This document shows, in pieces, positions 20,597 to 29,583 of a DNA stretch of 64,000 nucleotides. The notes beneath the pieces were generated by a model. That model was not told the DNA's origin, made no database searches, and saw only the letters and a program-made list of their open reading frames with translations. The position numbers and the translations under genes were made by a program. Source of the stretch: Paenibacillus rhizovicinus (GTDB taxonomy: Bacteria > Bacillota > Bacilli > Paenibacillales > Paenibacillaceae); assembly GCF_010365285.1 (NCBI RefSeq), contig NZ_CP048286.1, positions 496,001 through 560,000 on the forward strand, read 5' to 3'. Positions within the stretch are counted from its first letter, which is position 1. Each line of letters starts with the position of its first letter.

Positions 20597-21022
20597 TTAG
20601 AAGGATAAACATAAGATTCCCGTGATCATAAGCGCAATGCCGATCCATTGCGGCGTGCGCAGCCGCAGCGTGCGATTGCCGAACCATCCGGCTTTCTCCA
20701 TCGCTAATGTCGCCAGGATCTGGGCAATCAGGACCGCCGATACGGTGACGGCAGCACCATTGTGGTGAAAGGCCGTGATGTTGCTGAAGATGATGAAGGC
20801 CGCAAGCGCGCCGCCGAAACGATAGTGCAGCTTCACCTGCCTCAGTTTTCGCCAAGATCGATCCCCTGTGATCCATACAATAAGAAAAGCCGCCACGAAC
20901 CCCGTGCCTTGCGTTAACGCTGCAGCCTGCCAAGTCCCAAGATGTTCGCCGATTGCCGCATTGGCCGTACTTTGCATCGTTAGAAATACGCCGCCCAATA
21001 CAGCCAAAATAATCCCTTTCAT
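20597..21022 (-). CDS. YdcZ-type (DUF606) DMT-superfamily transporter, short form
   Basis: 141 residues from the ATG at 21022, which has GAGGAGG about 10 bases upstream; the frame is open a further 49 codons upstream but without coding character. Five hydrophobic segments: GIILAVLGGVFLTMQSTANA, AAALTQGTGFVAAFLIVWI, FGGALAAFIIFSNITAF, VTVSAVLIAQILATLAM and WIGIALMITGILCLSF. The first helix has the QST/N pattern of the family. It is the first gene of the YdcZ/regulator/YdcZ operon and likely pairs with the long form to make an inverted-topology transporter. Confidence 0.88.
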   Translation of the reverse strand: MKGIILAVLGGVFLTMQSTANAAIGEHLGTWQAAALTQGTGFVAAFLIVWITGDRSWRKLRQVKLHYRFGGALAAFIIFSNITAFHHNGAAVTVSAVLIAQILATLAMEKAGWFGNRTLRLRTPQWIGIALMITGILCLSF

Positions 21023-21171
21023 TCCTTGACTTCCTCCTCGTTCATTTCTGCTCTCCCCATTAAACGACGAGCAGCTGATTCCGAAAAGGACATATGTCCT
21101 AAACGATGAAATCTCAGTTCGCGAGACCTTTCTTTCGAACACAGGATACGCGGTAACCTCGGTGTACACAC

Positions 21172-21200
21172 AAAAAAACGACGGCGATTTTCGCCGTCGT
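21172..21200 (-). terminator. Terminator of the DUF1835-NUDIX operon
   Basis: ACGACGGCGA/TCGCCGTCGT stem with a 3-base loop, followed on the minus strand by seven T. Confidence 0.9.
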
Positions 21201-21238
21201 CACTGACTGACGTGAAACTTCAAGGTCATTCAAACCGC

Positions 21239-22597
21239 TCATGAATGATGATGCAATCTACCTAACAAGTTATAAGTCGGGTTGACTTCCCATGTTTCAT
21301 ACGGAACCATTTCCTCAGCTTTCATCGCATCAAGCGTGCGGGATTTTTGCTGTGGACGGGTGATCCATTGGCCAATGTTGTGTTCATCCAACCGGATATA
21401 TCTTGCTTCTATAATTTCTTCGGGTTGAATTTGTATCTCACCGCTGACGTACTCTGCATGAAACACCACGGATATAACCTGTTTCGATGCATTGCAATAC
21501 ACGCCTGTTATGCCGATAGGACGGATTACAATGCCGGTCTCCTCTAGGAATTCCCTGCGAATCGCCTCATCTAACGGTTCTCCAAGCTCAACGTTTCCGC
21601 CTGGCATTTCCCATGTATCTGAACGCCAGTGCGTCCTCAATAACAGAACTTCTCCCTTTGCATTCTTTACTAAAGCGGAAACAGAAATGATATGTTTTGG
21701 TGACTGAACTCCTCGTTCAAAGTCTTCATTTCGAGGGAGAACTTTTATGGCATATTGATGCAATGCAACCGGGAGACCTCTGAATCCCAGATAGCCATCG
21801 CTAATTAATGTCCAGATTCTATAATTGATGAACGCATCCCCGACAAGTTGGTTGATATGCTCGAATACGTTCGTTACGACGCGCCCCGCTTTGACGAAGC
21901 CGTCCTCGTCGGACATTTCTTCACATTCGGTGACCGCCTTTAAGATGCTAGCGTCCAGTCTGTCTTCCTCGCAGCCAATGACCTCGCCTTCCAGCCATAA
22001 GCGCAGCGTATGATCTCGCCCCGACAACGCTAACCATTCTGATTCATATTGCCGCCTTGTGCTTGCATCCAGAAGCTTCAGCCGACTGCATCGTTCGACC
22101 ATTTCGCGATACACGTTCTTCTCGATTAAGCCTTGCGCATACGGCGGCACCAGAACTTCCGCTTCCGGTCGGAGTTCACTGAATAGCTCAGACACGTTTG
22201 CGATTCTAATCGGCTGCTCTCGTTGCTTCAACACGTGCAAAACGAATCGCAAGCCTGTCTGGTCATGGGCGTTATCGCCGCACCAAATCGTGATGGGCTT
22301 GGTTTCGGGAATTCCCGCGAGCGTTTCAAGCATATGCTCGAGCTGATGTTCCTCGTTAAGAACGTGGTTGAGGCTATAATCAGCAAATCGCTCCATGAAC
22401 CAGCGCTGCCTCATCTGCCGGCCTTCTCTGCTGTCCAAATTCTTAATCGGACCGATCGAGAACAGATCGTTAAACGCGAGAACCAAATTCTCTCGACGTT
22501 TCCCGATTTCGCTGAACGTTACTTTCAAGGACCCCGCATCCGAGAGGCTGAACACGAGGTGGACGTCGCTTTGGATTTCAACTGCTTGATTGCTCAT
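21239..22597 (-). CDS. DUF1835 / DUF3658-like protein fused to a NUDIX hydrolase
   Basis: 452 residues. Residues ~10-125 match the DUF1835 pattern (HLVFSLSDAGSLKV, LVLAFNDLFSIGPI with the conserved D..S.GP, R-x-R-W-F, TIWCGDNAHDQTGLRFVL). A DUF3658-like middle part follows (ASTRRQYESEWLALSGRDHTL). The C-terminal ~150 residues are a NUDIX domain with a complete box: G-x5-E-x7-RE-x2-EE-x-G reads GNVELGEPLDEAIR, REFLEETGI. NUDIX enzymes hydrolyse nucleoside diphosphates linked to another group. DUF1835 proteins usually stand alone, so the fusion is unusual. It follows the HTH-kinase gene with only a 3-base gap, and GGAG is 9 bases before the ATG. The function is unknown. Confidence 0.85.
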   Translation of the reverse strand: MSNQAVEIQSDVHLVFSLSDAGSLKVTFSEIGKRRENLVLAFNDLFSIGPIKNLDSREGRQMRQRWFMERFADYSLNHVLNEEHQLEHMLETLAGIPETKPITIWCGDNAHDQTGLRFVLHVLKQREQPIRIANVSELFSELRPEAEVLVPPYAQGLIEKNVYREMVERCSRLKLLDASTRRQYESEWLALSGRDHTLRLWLEGEVIGCEEDRLDASILKAVTECEEMSDEDGFVKAGRVVTNVFEHINQLVGDAFINYRIWTLISDGYLGFRGLPVALHQYAIKVLPRNEDFERGVQSPKHIISVSALVKNAKGEVLLLRTHWRSDTWEMPGGNVELGEPLDEAIRREFLEETGIVIRPIGITGVYCNASKQVISVVFHAEYVSGEIQIQPEEIIEARYIRLDEHNIGQWITRPQQKSRTLDAMKAEEMVPYETWEVNPTYNLLGRLHHHS

Positions 22598-22600
22598 GTT

Positions 22601-23728
22601 CTATATCTCCGAACCGTCGGTAATGGTCTGCAAACGATTAGCTACCCACTCTACGTCATAACCTGCCTCGTTCATGATCAAGGTGTTGTACAGTTCTTCC
22701 AGACCGATTCGAAGCATATAGCAACTAATCGTTCTCCGATCTTCGGCCGTATTCATATATTGCACGCTTAAGTGCGCGATCAATGGTTGAAGCTTATCTT
22801 CGTTCCAGAACATGAAATTCGCGATGTCATATAAATGATCCCCGTACATGGACAAACTCCAATCGATCAAGCCGGTTATTCTTCCCCGGTCGGCGATTAA
22901 GTTGAATGAGCCTAAGTCGCCATGAATCAATTGCTTTTTGCTTATCTTGATATGAGGAGCGCCTTGCTTTAATTTGTGAATCGCCGCATCAATAACTTCA
23001 GCATCGATCTTCTTCAAATCCAGCCTGGACCAGTCATAAATAGATTCGTTATCAATCGCTTCAATGAAGTCATTCCAAGTCAGATAAGATGCCTTGCCAG
23101 TCTCGTCAAACCGGCCGTACCCGTCAACATCGGATACATCGACGGACTGGAGGGTTGCGAGTAGTTCGAGTATGGAAGCCATGACATCAAAAAGCTCCTT
23201 GCTGCTTAAATCGAATACCTTCACGCCTTCGATATATTCGAATACGGCGTACGGCTGCTGCTGCGATGTCTCGGAATTCCCAATCATGCGGCGGAGCGGC
23301 AGGAGTTGATGATACTTGTTATAGACCCATTGTTCTTTCTCGTGTACTTCCATGCGCGTCCCCGTCTTAAATACACAGCGTTGCCCTTTCACATCGAAAG
23401 AAAAGGTTTGCGAAGCAAGGCCGCCCGTTAGCTCTTTCAGATCGGCCGCTTCCGGAAATTGACTCCGAATCATGGCATGGATTTCATCCTTCGTTCGCTT
23501 AGGAAACATCGTGAGCACTCCCTTGAAAAAGATTTTACTCAACAGCAATTCGTCCAAGGAGAGATTATAGATTCGGGCAAGCACGATGATCGAGTCGATG
23601 TCAGGCATGTTTTTTCCGACTTCCCAATTGGACAGCGTTTGCCTCGCGATGTTCATTTTAGCGGCAATTTGTTCCTGCGTGAACCCGGCCTTCAATCTTC
23701 TCAATTTAAGTTTCTCGCCAATGGTCAT
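22601..23728 (-). CDS. XRE-type HTH domain fused to an aminoglycoside phosphotransferase-like kinase
   Basis: 375 residues from the ATG at 23728 (AGGAG 9 bases upstream). Residues ~3-60 are a Cro/CI HTH (LRRLKAGFTQEQIAAKMNIA, RQTLSNWEVGKNMPD). The rest is an APH-fold kinase: GGLASQTFSF glycine-loop region, a phosphate-anchoring Lys in CVFKTG, the Brenner motif HGDLGSFN and GLIDWS as the metal-binding Asp. Such kinases phosphorylate aminoglycosides, macrolides, homoserine or other small molecules. An internal ATG at 23509 with GGGAG 8 bases upstream could make the kinase without the HTH. The gene is coupled to the DUF1835-NUDIX gene downstream. A self-regulating resistance kinase is one reading; a sensor kinase is another. 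Confidence 0.82.
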   Translation of the reverse strand: MTIGEKLKLRRLKAGFTQEQIAAKMNIARQTLSNWEVGKNMPDIDSIIVLARIYNLSLDELLLSKIFFKGVLTMFPKRTKDEIHAMIRSQFPEAADLKELTGGLASQTFSFDVKGQRCVFKTGTRMEVHEKEQWVYNKYHQLLPLRRMIGNSETSQQQPYAVFEYIEGVKVFDLSSKELFDVMASILELLATLQSVDVSDVDGYGRFDETGKASYLTWNDFIEAIDNESIYDWSRLDLKKIDAEVIDAAIHKLKQGAPHIKISKKQLIHGDLGSFNLIADRGRITGLIDWSLSMYGDHLYDIANFMFWNEDKLQPLIAHLSVQYMNTAEDRRTISCYMLRIGLEELYNTLIMNEAGYDVEWVANRLQTITDGSEI

Positions 23729-23801
23729 GTTCATCTTCTCCTTGATGCTATTGTCTCATCTTCCGGAAATAAAGCTAGCAAGGATCTGTTGCGGGGCGAA
23801 G

Positions 23802-24335
23802 TTAGTTATGAATATAGAACAGCACTTTCTCTATGTAATCGTCCAAGGGTTGCGAAGTGTCTACTTTCAGACATTCCAAGTGCGATGGTTTTTTCGCTCG
23901 GTTGATTACCTCCTGCCATCTTTCTTCGGGAATATCGACTGGCCCGATTTGGGTGATCATCCGCACGCGATTGGTCAACCGGCGATTAAGTTCAGCAATA
24001 TCGTTCAATACGCACTCTACATATTTATATTTCGCATGATGCTTCTCAGCCACAGCCGTACCTTTCTCGACCAGCTCATCGTACAAACAAGGACTATCCA
24101 GTATAACGTTATAGCCCTGGGAGAGATGGAAATCGACTAAAGACCACTCAATATGATACGCGATCCCTCCGGCACGCTTGGGATCCACTTCTAGTTTCGC
24201 TACTTCCATTCCCTCAACCAAGCCTGTTTTCACGATATCATGATCTATGATGACGGCTTTCGTGAATTTCGCGATTTCCCTGGCAAGCGTCGATTTGCCC
24301 GACCCGGGAAATCCGGACATTTGTACGAAGAACAT
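23802..24335 (-). CDS. P-loop AAA/adenylate-kinase-like small-molecule kinase
   Basis: 177 residues from the ATG at 24335, which has GGAGG 8 bases upstream (an in-frame codon 7 positions earlier lacks one). The N-terminus is a Walker A loop: FVQMSGFPGSGKSTLAREI. VIIDHDIVK gives a DxD-like acidic strand after it, and NVILDSPCLYDEL is the second acidic strand typical of kinases such as chloramphenicol phosphotransferase-like or polynucleotide-kinase-like proteins. An Arg-rich lid NRRLTNRVR is present. It is separated from the HTH-kinase gene by about 70 bases and may belong to the same unit. The substrate is unknown. Confidence 0.82.
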   Translation of the reverse strand: MFFVQMSGFPGSGKSTLAREIAKFTKAVIIDHDIVKTGLVEGMEVAKLEVDPKRAGGIAYHIEWSLVDFHLSQGYNVILDSPCLYDELVEKGTAVAEKHHAKYKYVECVLNDIAELNRRLTNRVRMITQIGPVDIPEERWQEVINRAKKPSHLECLKVDTSQPLDDYIEKVLFYIHN

Positions 24336-24485
24336 GTCTATCGCCTCCGTTATCAATTTGTAGTCGGTACTAGATTGCTAACCAAGCTCTGCAAATTATC
24401 TCTCGCACCAATAAAATAATGCAGCCCATCTTCTAGCTAATAACGAAACCAAGCCAAACCAAGTTGCAAATACTGGGAAGCAAAA

Positions 24486-24511
24486 TAAAAAAAGCCGCTC
24501 GTGAGGCGGCT
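24486..24511 (-). terminator. Terminator of the cation efflux gene
   Basis: AGCCGC/GCGGCT stem with a 7-base loop and T7 on the minus strand, 45 bases past the stop at 24558. Confidence 0.8.
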
Positions 24512-24557
24512 GTAATCGGTCGTTACTTCTCTATTGCGAGCGATGTCCTTGACTGCA

Positions 24558-25541
24558 CTAGGTATGGACGGGCTCAAGCGGCTCTTCTTTTCTCCAATCG
24601 CGGACGCCATTATCTTCAATGATTCCTAAAGTGACATCGGATATTTCCGGCATGGCGAGGAGCTTGTCCCGGATCCGAAACTTAATATCATCGGCATCCG
24701 CAAGCGTCATCCCTTTGCGCAGTTCGATTGCTCCTTCTACGTGGTAGAAACGTCCTTCTTGGATGACCCGCATCTTGTTAATGTCGGTCACGTAGGCATC
24801 GGCAAGAATGATTTGCGCGATTTTATCTTCGACGACACGAGGTGCGGCGACGCCGATCAGACCGACCATGTTGTCGTACCCGACCTTGAAGGCCACTCCG
24901 ACCATTAATAAACCAATGATTATCGTCGCGATCCCGTCGAAGACCGTAAAGGAAGTAAATCGGGATATGATAACCGCGATAAGCGCGAGCGCCGCGCCGC
25001 TGGTCGCTACGATATCTTCGTAGAACACGAGGCGCGTAGGCGGGGCCGCGCGTCCGACGTTCCGGATGGCGGCGCCAACGACAGCGAAGCCTTTCGCTTC
25101 GTCGCGCGTCTCATGGACGATTTCTTTCATCGCTTTGATGAGGACGACGCCGTCAACCGAGATCGAAATGAGCAAAACGATGAAATTCAACCAGAAATTC
25201 GTAGCATGCGCAGGGTGCCGGATGAGATGAAATCCTTCTATGATCGTTTCATACGCCATGATGGTAACGACGATAACCGCGACCATGCAAAATAGATTAA
25301 TGACGCGCCCGAATCCGGTCGGAAACCGTTTCGTAGGCTCGCGCTCGGCAAGAATACTGCCGGTAAAGACAAAAGCCTGGTTCACTGAATCCGCAACGGA
25401 GTGCATCGCGGATGCGAACATCGCGCCGCTTCCGCTCACTCCCGCTGCTATTCCCTTCAAAATCGCAACGCCCGCGTTTCCGAGTGCGGCTGCTAACGAA
25501 GAGGTATTTCCTTTTTTCATCATGGCCAATAAATTAGACAA
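24558..25541 (-). CDS. Cation diffusion facilitator (CDF) family metal exporter
   Basis: About 327 residues. The start is taken as a TTG 11 bases after GGAGG; the frame continues six codons upstream through that ribosome site, and two ATGs follow shortly after. The first helix contains NAGVAILKGIAAGV and the second the metal-site motif HSVADSVNQ (H-x3-D), a CDF signature. GFGRVINLFCMVAVIVV replaces the usual GH/YxR segment. Helix 5 has GAALALIAVII and a DGIATIIIG D-x-x motif. The C-terminal ferredoxin-like cytoplasmic domain is present (FYHVEGAIELRKGMTLADAD). It exports zinc, manganese, iron or cobalt by proton antiport. The gene is monocistronic. Confidence 0.88.
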   Translation of the reverse strand: MSNLLAMMKKGNTSSLAAALGNAGVAILKGIAAGVSGSGAMFASAMHSVADSVNQAFVFTGSILAEREPTKRFPTGFGRVINLFCMVAVIVVTIMAYETIIEGFHLIRHPAHATNFWLNFIVLLISISVDGVVLIKAMKEIVHETRDEAKGFAVVGAAIRNVGRAAPPTRLVFYEDIVATSGAALALIAVIISRFTSFTVFDGIATIIIGLLMVGVAFKVGYDNMVGLIGVAAPRVVEDKIAQIILADAYVTDINKMRVIQEGRFYHVEGAIELRKGMTLADADDIKFRIRDKLLAMPEISDVTLGIIEDNGVRDWRKEEPLEPVHT

Positions 25542-25640
25542 AGCCTGCTTTCCCTCCAATGAATTCGAAATCCTTTAGGTTGCTATACGTTAGACGTAGT
25601 CATTGGTTACAAGGTTTTCTATGATTGGCCATTGTCGATT

Positions 25641-26219
25641 TCAAATGCGACTCGTTTCATAGTATTTCATTGCGATTTCATGATTCCAGATTTGCGCTTC
25701 CACATAGGGAATGGTGCCTGTCGGATGCATGGACGCCAGCTTGTTCAGTAATTCGATCGTTATTGAAGCCCTAGCTTCTGCAAGCGTAAAAACATGGCCA
25801 TGATACCGAGGGTCATAATACGCCTCAGGTTTGTCTCGTGCAATCCAGAAGGAAACCATGCTGTCCGGGAGCGTGAAGCTTACATCTCCTTTTTGAAAGA
25901 TGGATAAGGGAATTTGAATCTTTTCCATGCCGATTCCCATTGCTAATGAATATTGCTCAATCCAATCGGATGTGCCGAGCACGGAATAGATGGGATAGTT
26001 CGCCTGCGGCGTTCCGCCTTTCTTAATGAACGCCTCTCTCAGCCAGTTCTCCGTCTCCAGGCGGCTCTCCCAGTATTGGAGCGGTTCTTTGAAACGTTCG
26101 AAGAATGGCGTGTCGTCACATAATGCGGACATCGTGTTCAAAGCCTCGGCTTTGGTTAACGCAGACAGGCTTCGGAATGGCACAGCGCTAAAGTAATGCG
26201 TAATATGTTCCACCATCAT
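25641..26219 (-). CDS. Uncharacterised protein, 192 residues
   Basis: The ATG has GGAGG 7 bases upstream, and the gene lies 36 bases after the ABC permease gene, so it is probably the third gene of that exporter operon. The chain is soluble with no signal peptide: an N-terminal helical half (FFERFKEPLQYWESRLETENW) and a C-terminal half with PDSMVSFWIARDKPEAYYDP and HVFTLAEARA. I do not recognise the family. The pattern of aromatic and acidic residues is that of a globular cytosolic protein. A role in immunity or handling of the exported compound is only a guess from position. Confidence 0.7.
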   Translation of the reverse strand: MMVEHITHYFSAVPFRSLSALTKAEALNTMSALCDDTPFFERFKEPLQYWESRLETENWLREAFIKKGGTPQANYPIYSVLGTSDWIEQYSLAMGIGMEKIQIPLSIFQKGDVSFTLPDSMVSFWIARDKPEAYYDPRYHGHVFTLAEARASITIELLNKLASMHPTGTIPYVEAQIWNHEIAMKYYETSRI

Positions 26220-26255
26220 CTATGAACCTCCATGGGAAGGCGAATGACCGCCGTT

Positions 26256-27077
26256 TTATTTCACGCGCCAGCTTACCATGCGGTTTACCAGGACCAGCGT
26301 AACCAGCGTAAATCCCAGCAATACGATGCAATCCAGCAGCACCGCTCCCGTCCATCCTTTGAACAGCACGATCCGCATCGCATCGGCTGCATACGTCGTC
26401 GGAAGCAAATAGGATATCCATTGCATGACGGGCGGGAAGCGATCGGCCTCCACCATGACCGGCGTCAAGAACGTGACCAGCATCATCGCCGTTTGCCCGA
26501 GAATGTTCGTTAGATTGTGATTCGGAGACCAGAATCCGAGCAGCGTTCCGATGCCGACGATGCTGGCCAGCGAGAGGAGAATGACAATCGGCAATCCCCA
26601 CGTCAGCTGCAGGTCGATATGGAACAAATACTTGCCGATCACGCCTAAAATGACTAACGACGGCAGCGTATTCATTAACCCCCGCATCAGATTCGCTGCC
26701 ACGAAATTCAGCTTCGAAATCGGCAGCGACGCATAGAAAGTGAAATGCTCTTGGTGTTTCTGCCAGGAGATGTCCTGCGCCAAACCGTTCAGACCCATGA
26801 AGATAACGCCGAATATCATATTCCCTGCGATAATCTGCACCATCATTTTCTCCGAAGGGTCGGGTACGAAAATGCTCATGAACAACACGTTCGTCAGCGG
26901 GAACATCGTCGCCATCAGAACGACGAACACCCAGCTGTCCCGAATCATCGCGAACTGAATCTTGAAGAGAATATTCAGCTCCGTTCTGATCCGCGGCAAC
27001 CCCCTTAATCGAGTCATTCGTTCAGCATCTTGGACGGTCATCGCAAGAGGCGACGCTTCCGATAAACGGTTCATCAT
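26256..27077 (-). CDS. ABC-2 type transporter permease
   Basis: 273 residues with about six membrane segments after an N-terminal helical lead (FKIQFAMIRDSWVFVVLMATMF...). The helices are WVFVVLMATMFPLTNVLFM, IIAGNMIFGVIFMGLNGLA, LPSLVILGVIGKYLF, IVILLSLASIVGIGTLLGFW, GQTAMMLVTFLTPVM and VLLDCIVLLGFTLVTLVLV. The FLTPVMVEADRFPPVMQWISY segment is the ABC-2 signature loop before the last helix. The start overlaps the stop of the ATPase gene by 4 bases, so the two are translationally coupled. Exported cargo is unknown. Confidence 0.87.
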   Translation of the reverse strand: MMNRLSEASPLAMTVQDAERMTRLRGLPRIRTELNILFKIQFAMIRDSWVFVVLMATMFPLTNVLFMSIFVPDPSEKMMVQIIAGNMIFGVIFMGLNGLAQDISWQKHQEHFTFYASLPISKLNFVAANLMRGLMNTLPSLVILGVIGKYLFHIDLQLTWGLPIVILLSLASIVGIGTLLGFWSPNHNLTNILGQTAMMLVTFLTPVMVEADRFPPVMQWISYLLPTTYAADAMRIVLFKGWTGAVLLDCIVLLGFTLVTLVLVNRMVSWRVK

Positions 27078-28048
27078 TCGATCGCCTCCTGGCCTTGGAC
27101 TGCGGAAGACGCAGCCACGGCATCAATATGAAAATACACGTCTTCCAGGCTTGGCGGCGTAATCGTATAATCCTCGATCGGCAAGGCGGGATTCTCCATG
27201 ATGAAGTCGAACAGCCGATGCGCCTGCTCCTTCTCGACGAGAAGCCGCAGCCGATTTTCGCTCATCGCCTGAACTTCGCCCCACAACTGCAGCACGGACT
27301 CCGCTTCTTCTCGCTTGCCGTACGCTGCGGTCAATTCGAATTTCAACCGTTGGTCGACGCGCTGCTTGAGCCGTGAGACATGATCCAGCGCCAGCAGCCT
27401 TCCATGATTGATTACCGCCACGCGGTCGACCACCTGTTCGGCCTCCAGCACATTGTGCGTGACGAGGATGACCGTCGCTCCTTCGCGGTTACGTTCTTGG
27501 ATCAGCGACCAGACGAGCCTTCGTTTCTTCGGATCCAGCTCGTTCGTCGGTTCGTCGAAGATCAACACGGGCGATCTTCCGATCAACGTCGTCCCGATGC
27601 CGATCATCCGTTTCTGCCCGCCGGACAGCCGCTTCATCAGCTTGTCGCCAAGATCGGACATCTCGAACCGTTCAAGCAGCTCGAGCGCCTGTCGTTTCGC
27701 TTCCCATGCAGACATGCCGCGCAGCTGCCCCGTATACACGAGCGCATCGATGACTCGCAACGACGAGAGGACATGCGGTTCTTGCGCGAAATATGCCACT
27801 AATCCAGCTACCGTGTGCGTTTGCTTATGAACGTCCTGTCCGCAGAAGAGCACCCTGCCTTCCGTCGGTTTCAAATGCCCGACTAACTGCTTGATTAAGG
27901 TCGACTTCCCCGCGCCGTTCGGTCCGAGTACGCCGACGATTTCGCCTTCGCGAATATTCATCGTGATGTGCTCGTTGGCTAGAATCCGGGTCTTCCCCTT
28001 CTTATACGATTGACTGACCTGCTGCACGTCGTACACGAATGCACTCAT
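27074..28048 (-). CDS. ABC transporter ATP-binding protein (drug/lipid exporter type)
   Basis: 324 residues; ATG with GGAGG 6 bases upstream. Walker A is GPNGAGKST near residue 44, a Q-loop AYFAQEPHVL follows, the ABC signature is LSGGQKRMIGI, Walker B is VLIFDEPTN, and the switch His is in VILVTHNV. The C-terminal ~100 residues resemble the regulatory extension of CcmA/YadG-type ATPases (DQRLKFELTAAYGKREE). It drives the coupled permease. The TetR gene 63 bases upstream on the same strand is the probable repressor of the operon. Confidence 0.92.
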   Translation of the reverse strand: MSAFVYDVQQVSQSYKKGKTRILANEHITMNIREGEIVGVLGPNGAGKSTLIKQLVGHLKPTEGRVLFCGQDVHKQTHTVAGLVAYFAQEPHVLSSLRVIDALVYTGQLRGMSAWEAKRQALELLERFEMSDLGDKLMKRLSGGQKRMIGIGTTLIGRSPVLIFDEPTNELDPKKRRLVWSLIQERNREGATVILVTHNVLEAEQVVDRVAVINHGRLLALDHVSRLKQRVDQRLKFELTAAYGKREEAESVLQLWGEVQAMSENRLRLLVEKEQAHRLFDFIMENPALPIEDYTITPPSLEDVYFHIDAVAASSAVQGQEAIE

Positions 28049-28110
28049 GTTATCCCTCCAGCAATTTGTCTGTCCGAATCCATGCGCCGCACACCGCTCG
28101 CCGCGGCTCG

Positions 28111-28683
28111 TTATTCGATTCCTTCTTTCATCGCCAGCAGCTGGTACATCTCTCCTAACATGTCTGTCGCGTCGTCAATGTCGAGCTCTAGCGAATTGGT
28201 GTTGATCATCGTGCCAATGCCAAGCCAATAGGTGATTATTTTTCGAAACATTTTCTCGGCCTTGCCCGCTTCGATCGCCTGAAGGCGGCTATCCACCTGC
28301 AAGAACGCGGCGTACAATTCCTCATGGAGGATGTCGTTGTTTCTCCGCAAGAATTCCACCTTATAATCGGAGAGATATAAGGTTCTGAAGAGCTGCTTCT
28401 CATTGCGCGCGAACAGCAGACATCCGATCGCCCAGTTCATGGCGGGCGCATTGTTGTCATCATGGTATTGCTTCATGCTCTCGAGCGCAAAATCGGTTGC
28501 CCGGCGAAACACATCCTCCTTGACCTCTTCCATATTTCCGTACACGCTGTAAATGGGCTGCGTGGAGCATTTCAATCTTTGCGCGATGCTCCTGGCGGAC
28601 AATACGTCCAGCCCTTGTTCCCGCACCATTTCAAAAGCGGCGTTCAGTATGATCTCCTTCGATATTTCTGCCTTCGGGGGCAT
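28111..28683 (-). CDS. TetR family transcriptional regulator
   Basis: 190 residues. The N-terminal HTH reads ILNAAFEMVREQGLDVLSARSIAQRL, CSTQPIYSVYGNMEEVKEDVF, which is the canonical TetR DNA-binding layout; the C-terminal ~130 residues are all-helical and variable. It is the first gene of the same-strand cluster with the ABC exporter ATPase, permease and the 192-residue unknown protein, so it likely represses that exporter and responds to its substrate. GGAG lies about 10 bases before the ATG. Confidence 0.9.
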   Translation of the reverse strand: MPPKAEISKEIILNAAFEMVREQGLDVLSARSIAQRLKCSTQPIYSVYGNMEEVKEDVFRRATDFALESMKQYHDDNNAPAMNWAIGCLLFARNEKQLFRTLYLSDYKVEFLRRNNDILHEELYAAFLQVDSRLQAIEAGKAEKMFRKIITYWLGIGTMINTNSLELDIDDATDMLGEMYQLLAMKEGIE

Positions 28684-28800
28684 GATGTATCATCTCCATA
28701 AGTGTTAATAACACTCGTTATATTACATATGTTATATAGAAGAAATTGGCATGTCAAGAGGTGTTTTCAACTGCTTGGCCGCACCTCCCCTTCGAAACGA

Positions 28801-28831
28801 GAAAAAAGCGGAATCCGGTTGGATTCCGCTT
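28801..28831 (-). terminator. Terminator of the FMN reductase gene
   Basis: Perfect 10-bp stem AGCGGAATCC/GGATTCCGCT with a 4-base loop; minus-strand T6 follows. Confidence 0.9.
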
Positions 28832-28878
28832 GATTACTTCCACGTACACGCACGATCGGTCAATCGACTTGAACCGGG

Positions 28879-29433
28879 TTAACGCAAGGTTTTCAACGCG
28901 CCGCTCCAGGCGATAACCTGGTCAAGCATCGTGTTGACCGCCTGCTCTTGATGCGCGCCGGGCTTGAACACGCTATAGTTCTCGAAATCCGTCATCAGAG
29001 AAAGTCCGACTTGGGCGCGAACGTCTGCGATATGCAGCTCGCCGGCAATGAGCCTGAGATTCTCGATGGCGCGCGAGCCGCCGCTGCCCCCATAGCCAAC
29101 GAAGCCGGCCGCTTTGTCTTTCCACTCCTTGTAGAGAAAATCAATCGCATTCTTGAGGGCGCCTGAAGTGGCGTGATTGTACTCTGGCGTTACGAATACA
29201 TAGCCGTCAAAGGAATCGATCTTCTCGGACCATGCAATCGTATGCGGCTTGCTGTATTGTCCCATCGATGCCGGAACCGGCTCGTCCAGCAAAGGCAAAT
29301 TGAAATCCGCCAGATCGACGAGCTCGAAGGAAGCATCGCTGCGTTTGTTTGCGATCTCCGTTACCCAGCGTGCGACAGCTTCTCCATTGCGGCCAGGACG
29401 CGTGCTTCCAAGAATAATCGCTATCTTCAACAT
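28879..29433 (-). CDS. NADPH-dependent FMN reductase family protein
   Basis: 184 residues from the second ATG (GGAGG 8 bases upstream). Flavodoxin-like fold: the FMN phosphate loop GSTRPGRNGEAVARW at about residues 8-22, the second flavin loop VTPEYNHATSGALKNAIDFL with the PEYN motif at about 79-98, and GGSGGSRAIENLR toward the end. These homodimeric quinone/azo/chromate reductases protect against oxidative or quinone stress. It is monocistronic with its own terminator. Confidence 0.9.
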   Translation of the reverse strand: MLKIAIILGSTRPGRNGEAVARWVTEIANKRSDASFELVDLADFNLPLLDEPVPASMGQYSKPHTIAWSEKIDSFDGYVFVTPEYNHATSGALKNAIDFLYKEWKDKAAGFVGYGGSGGSRAIENLRLIAGELHIADVRAQVGLSLMTDFENYSVFKPGAHQEQAVNTMLDQVIAWSGALKTLR

Positions 29434-29583
29434 CGTCATTTCCTCCTTGAAGTCATTTTTCCACTAAGGTAGCATTTCCCATTCCTCTTCCGGATACAAC
29501 AGAGGCAAGAAAGTTTGTTTGGCGTTGAACAAGGTGCGGCTTAAGATAGACGGTATAGATGATGCGACGAGTACAGAAATGAC

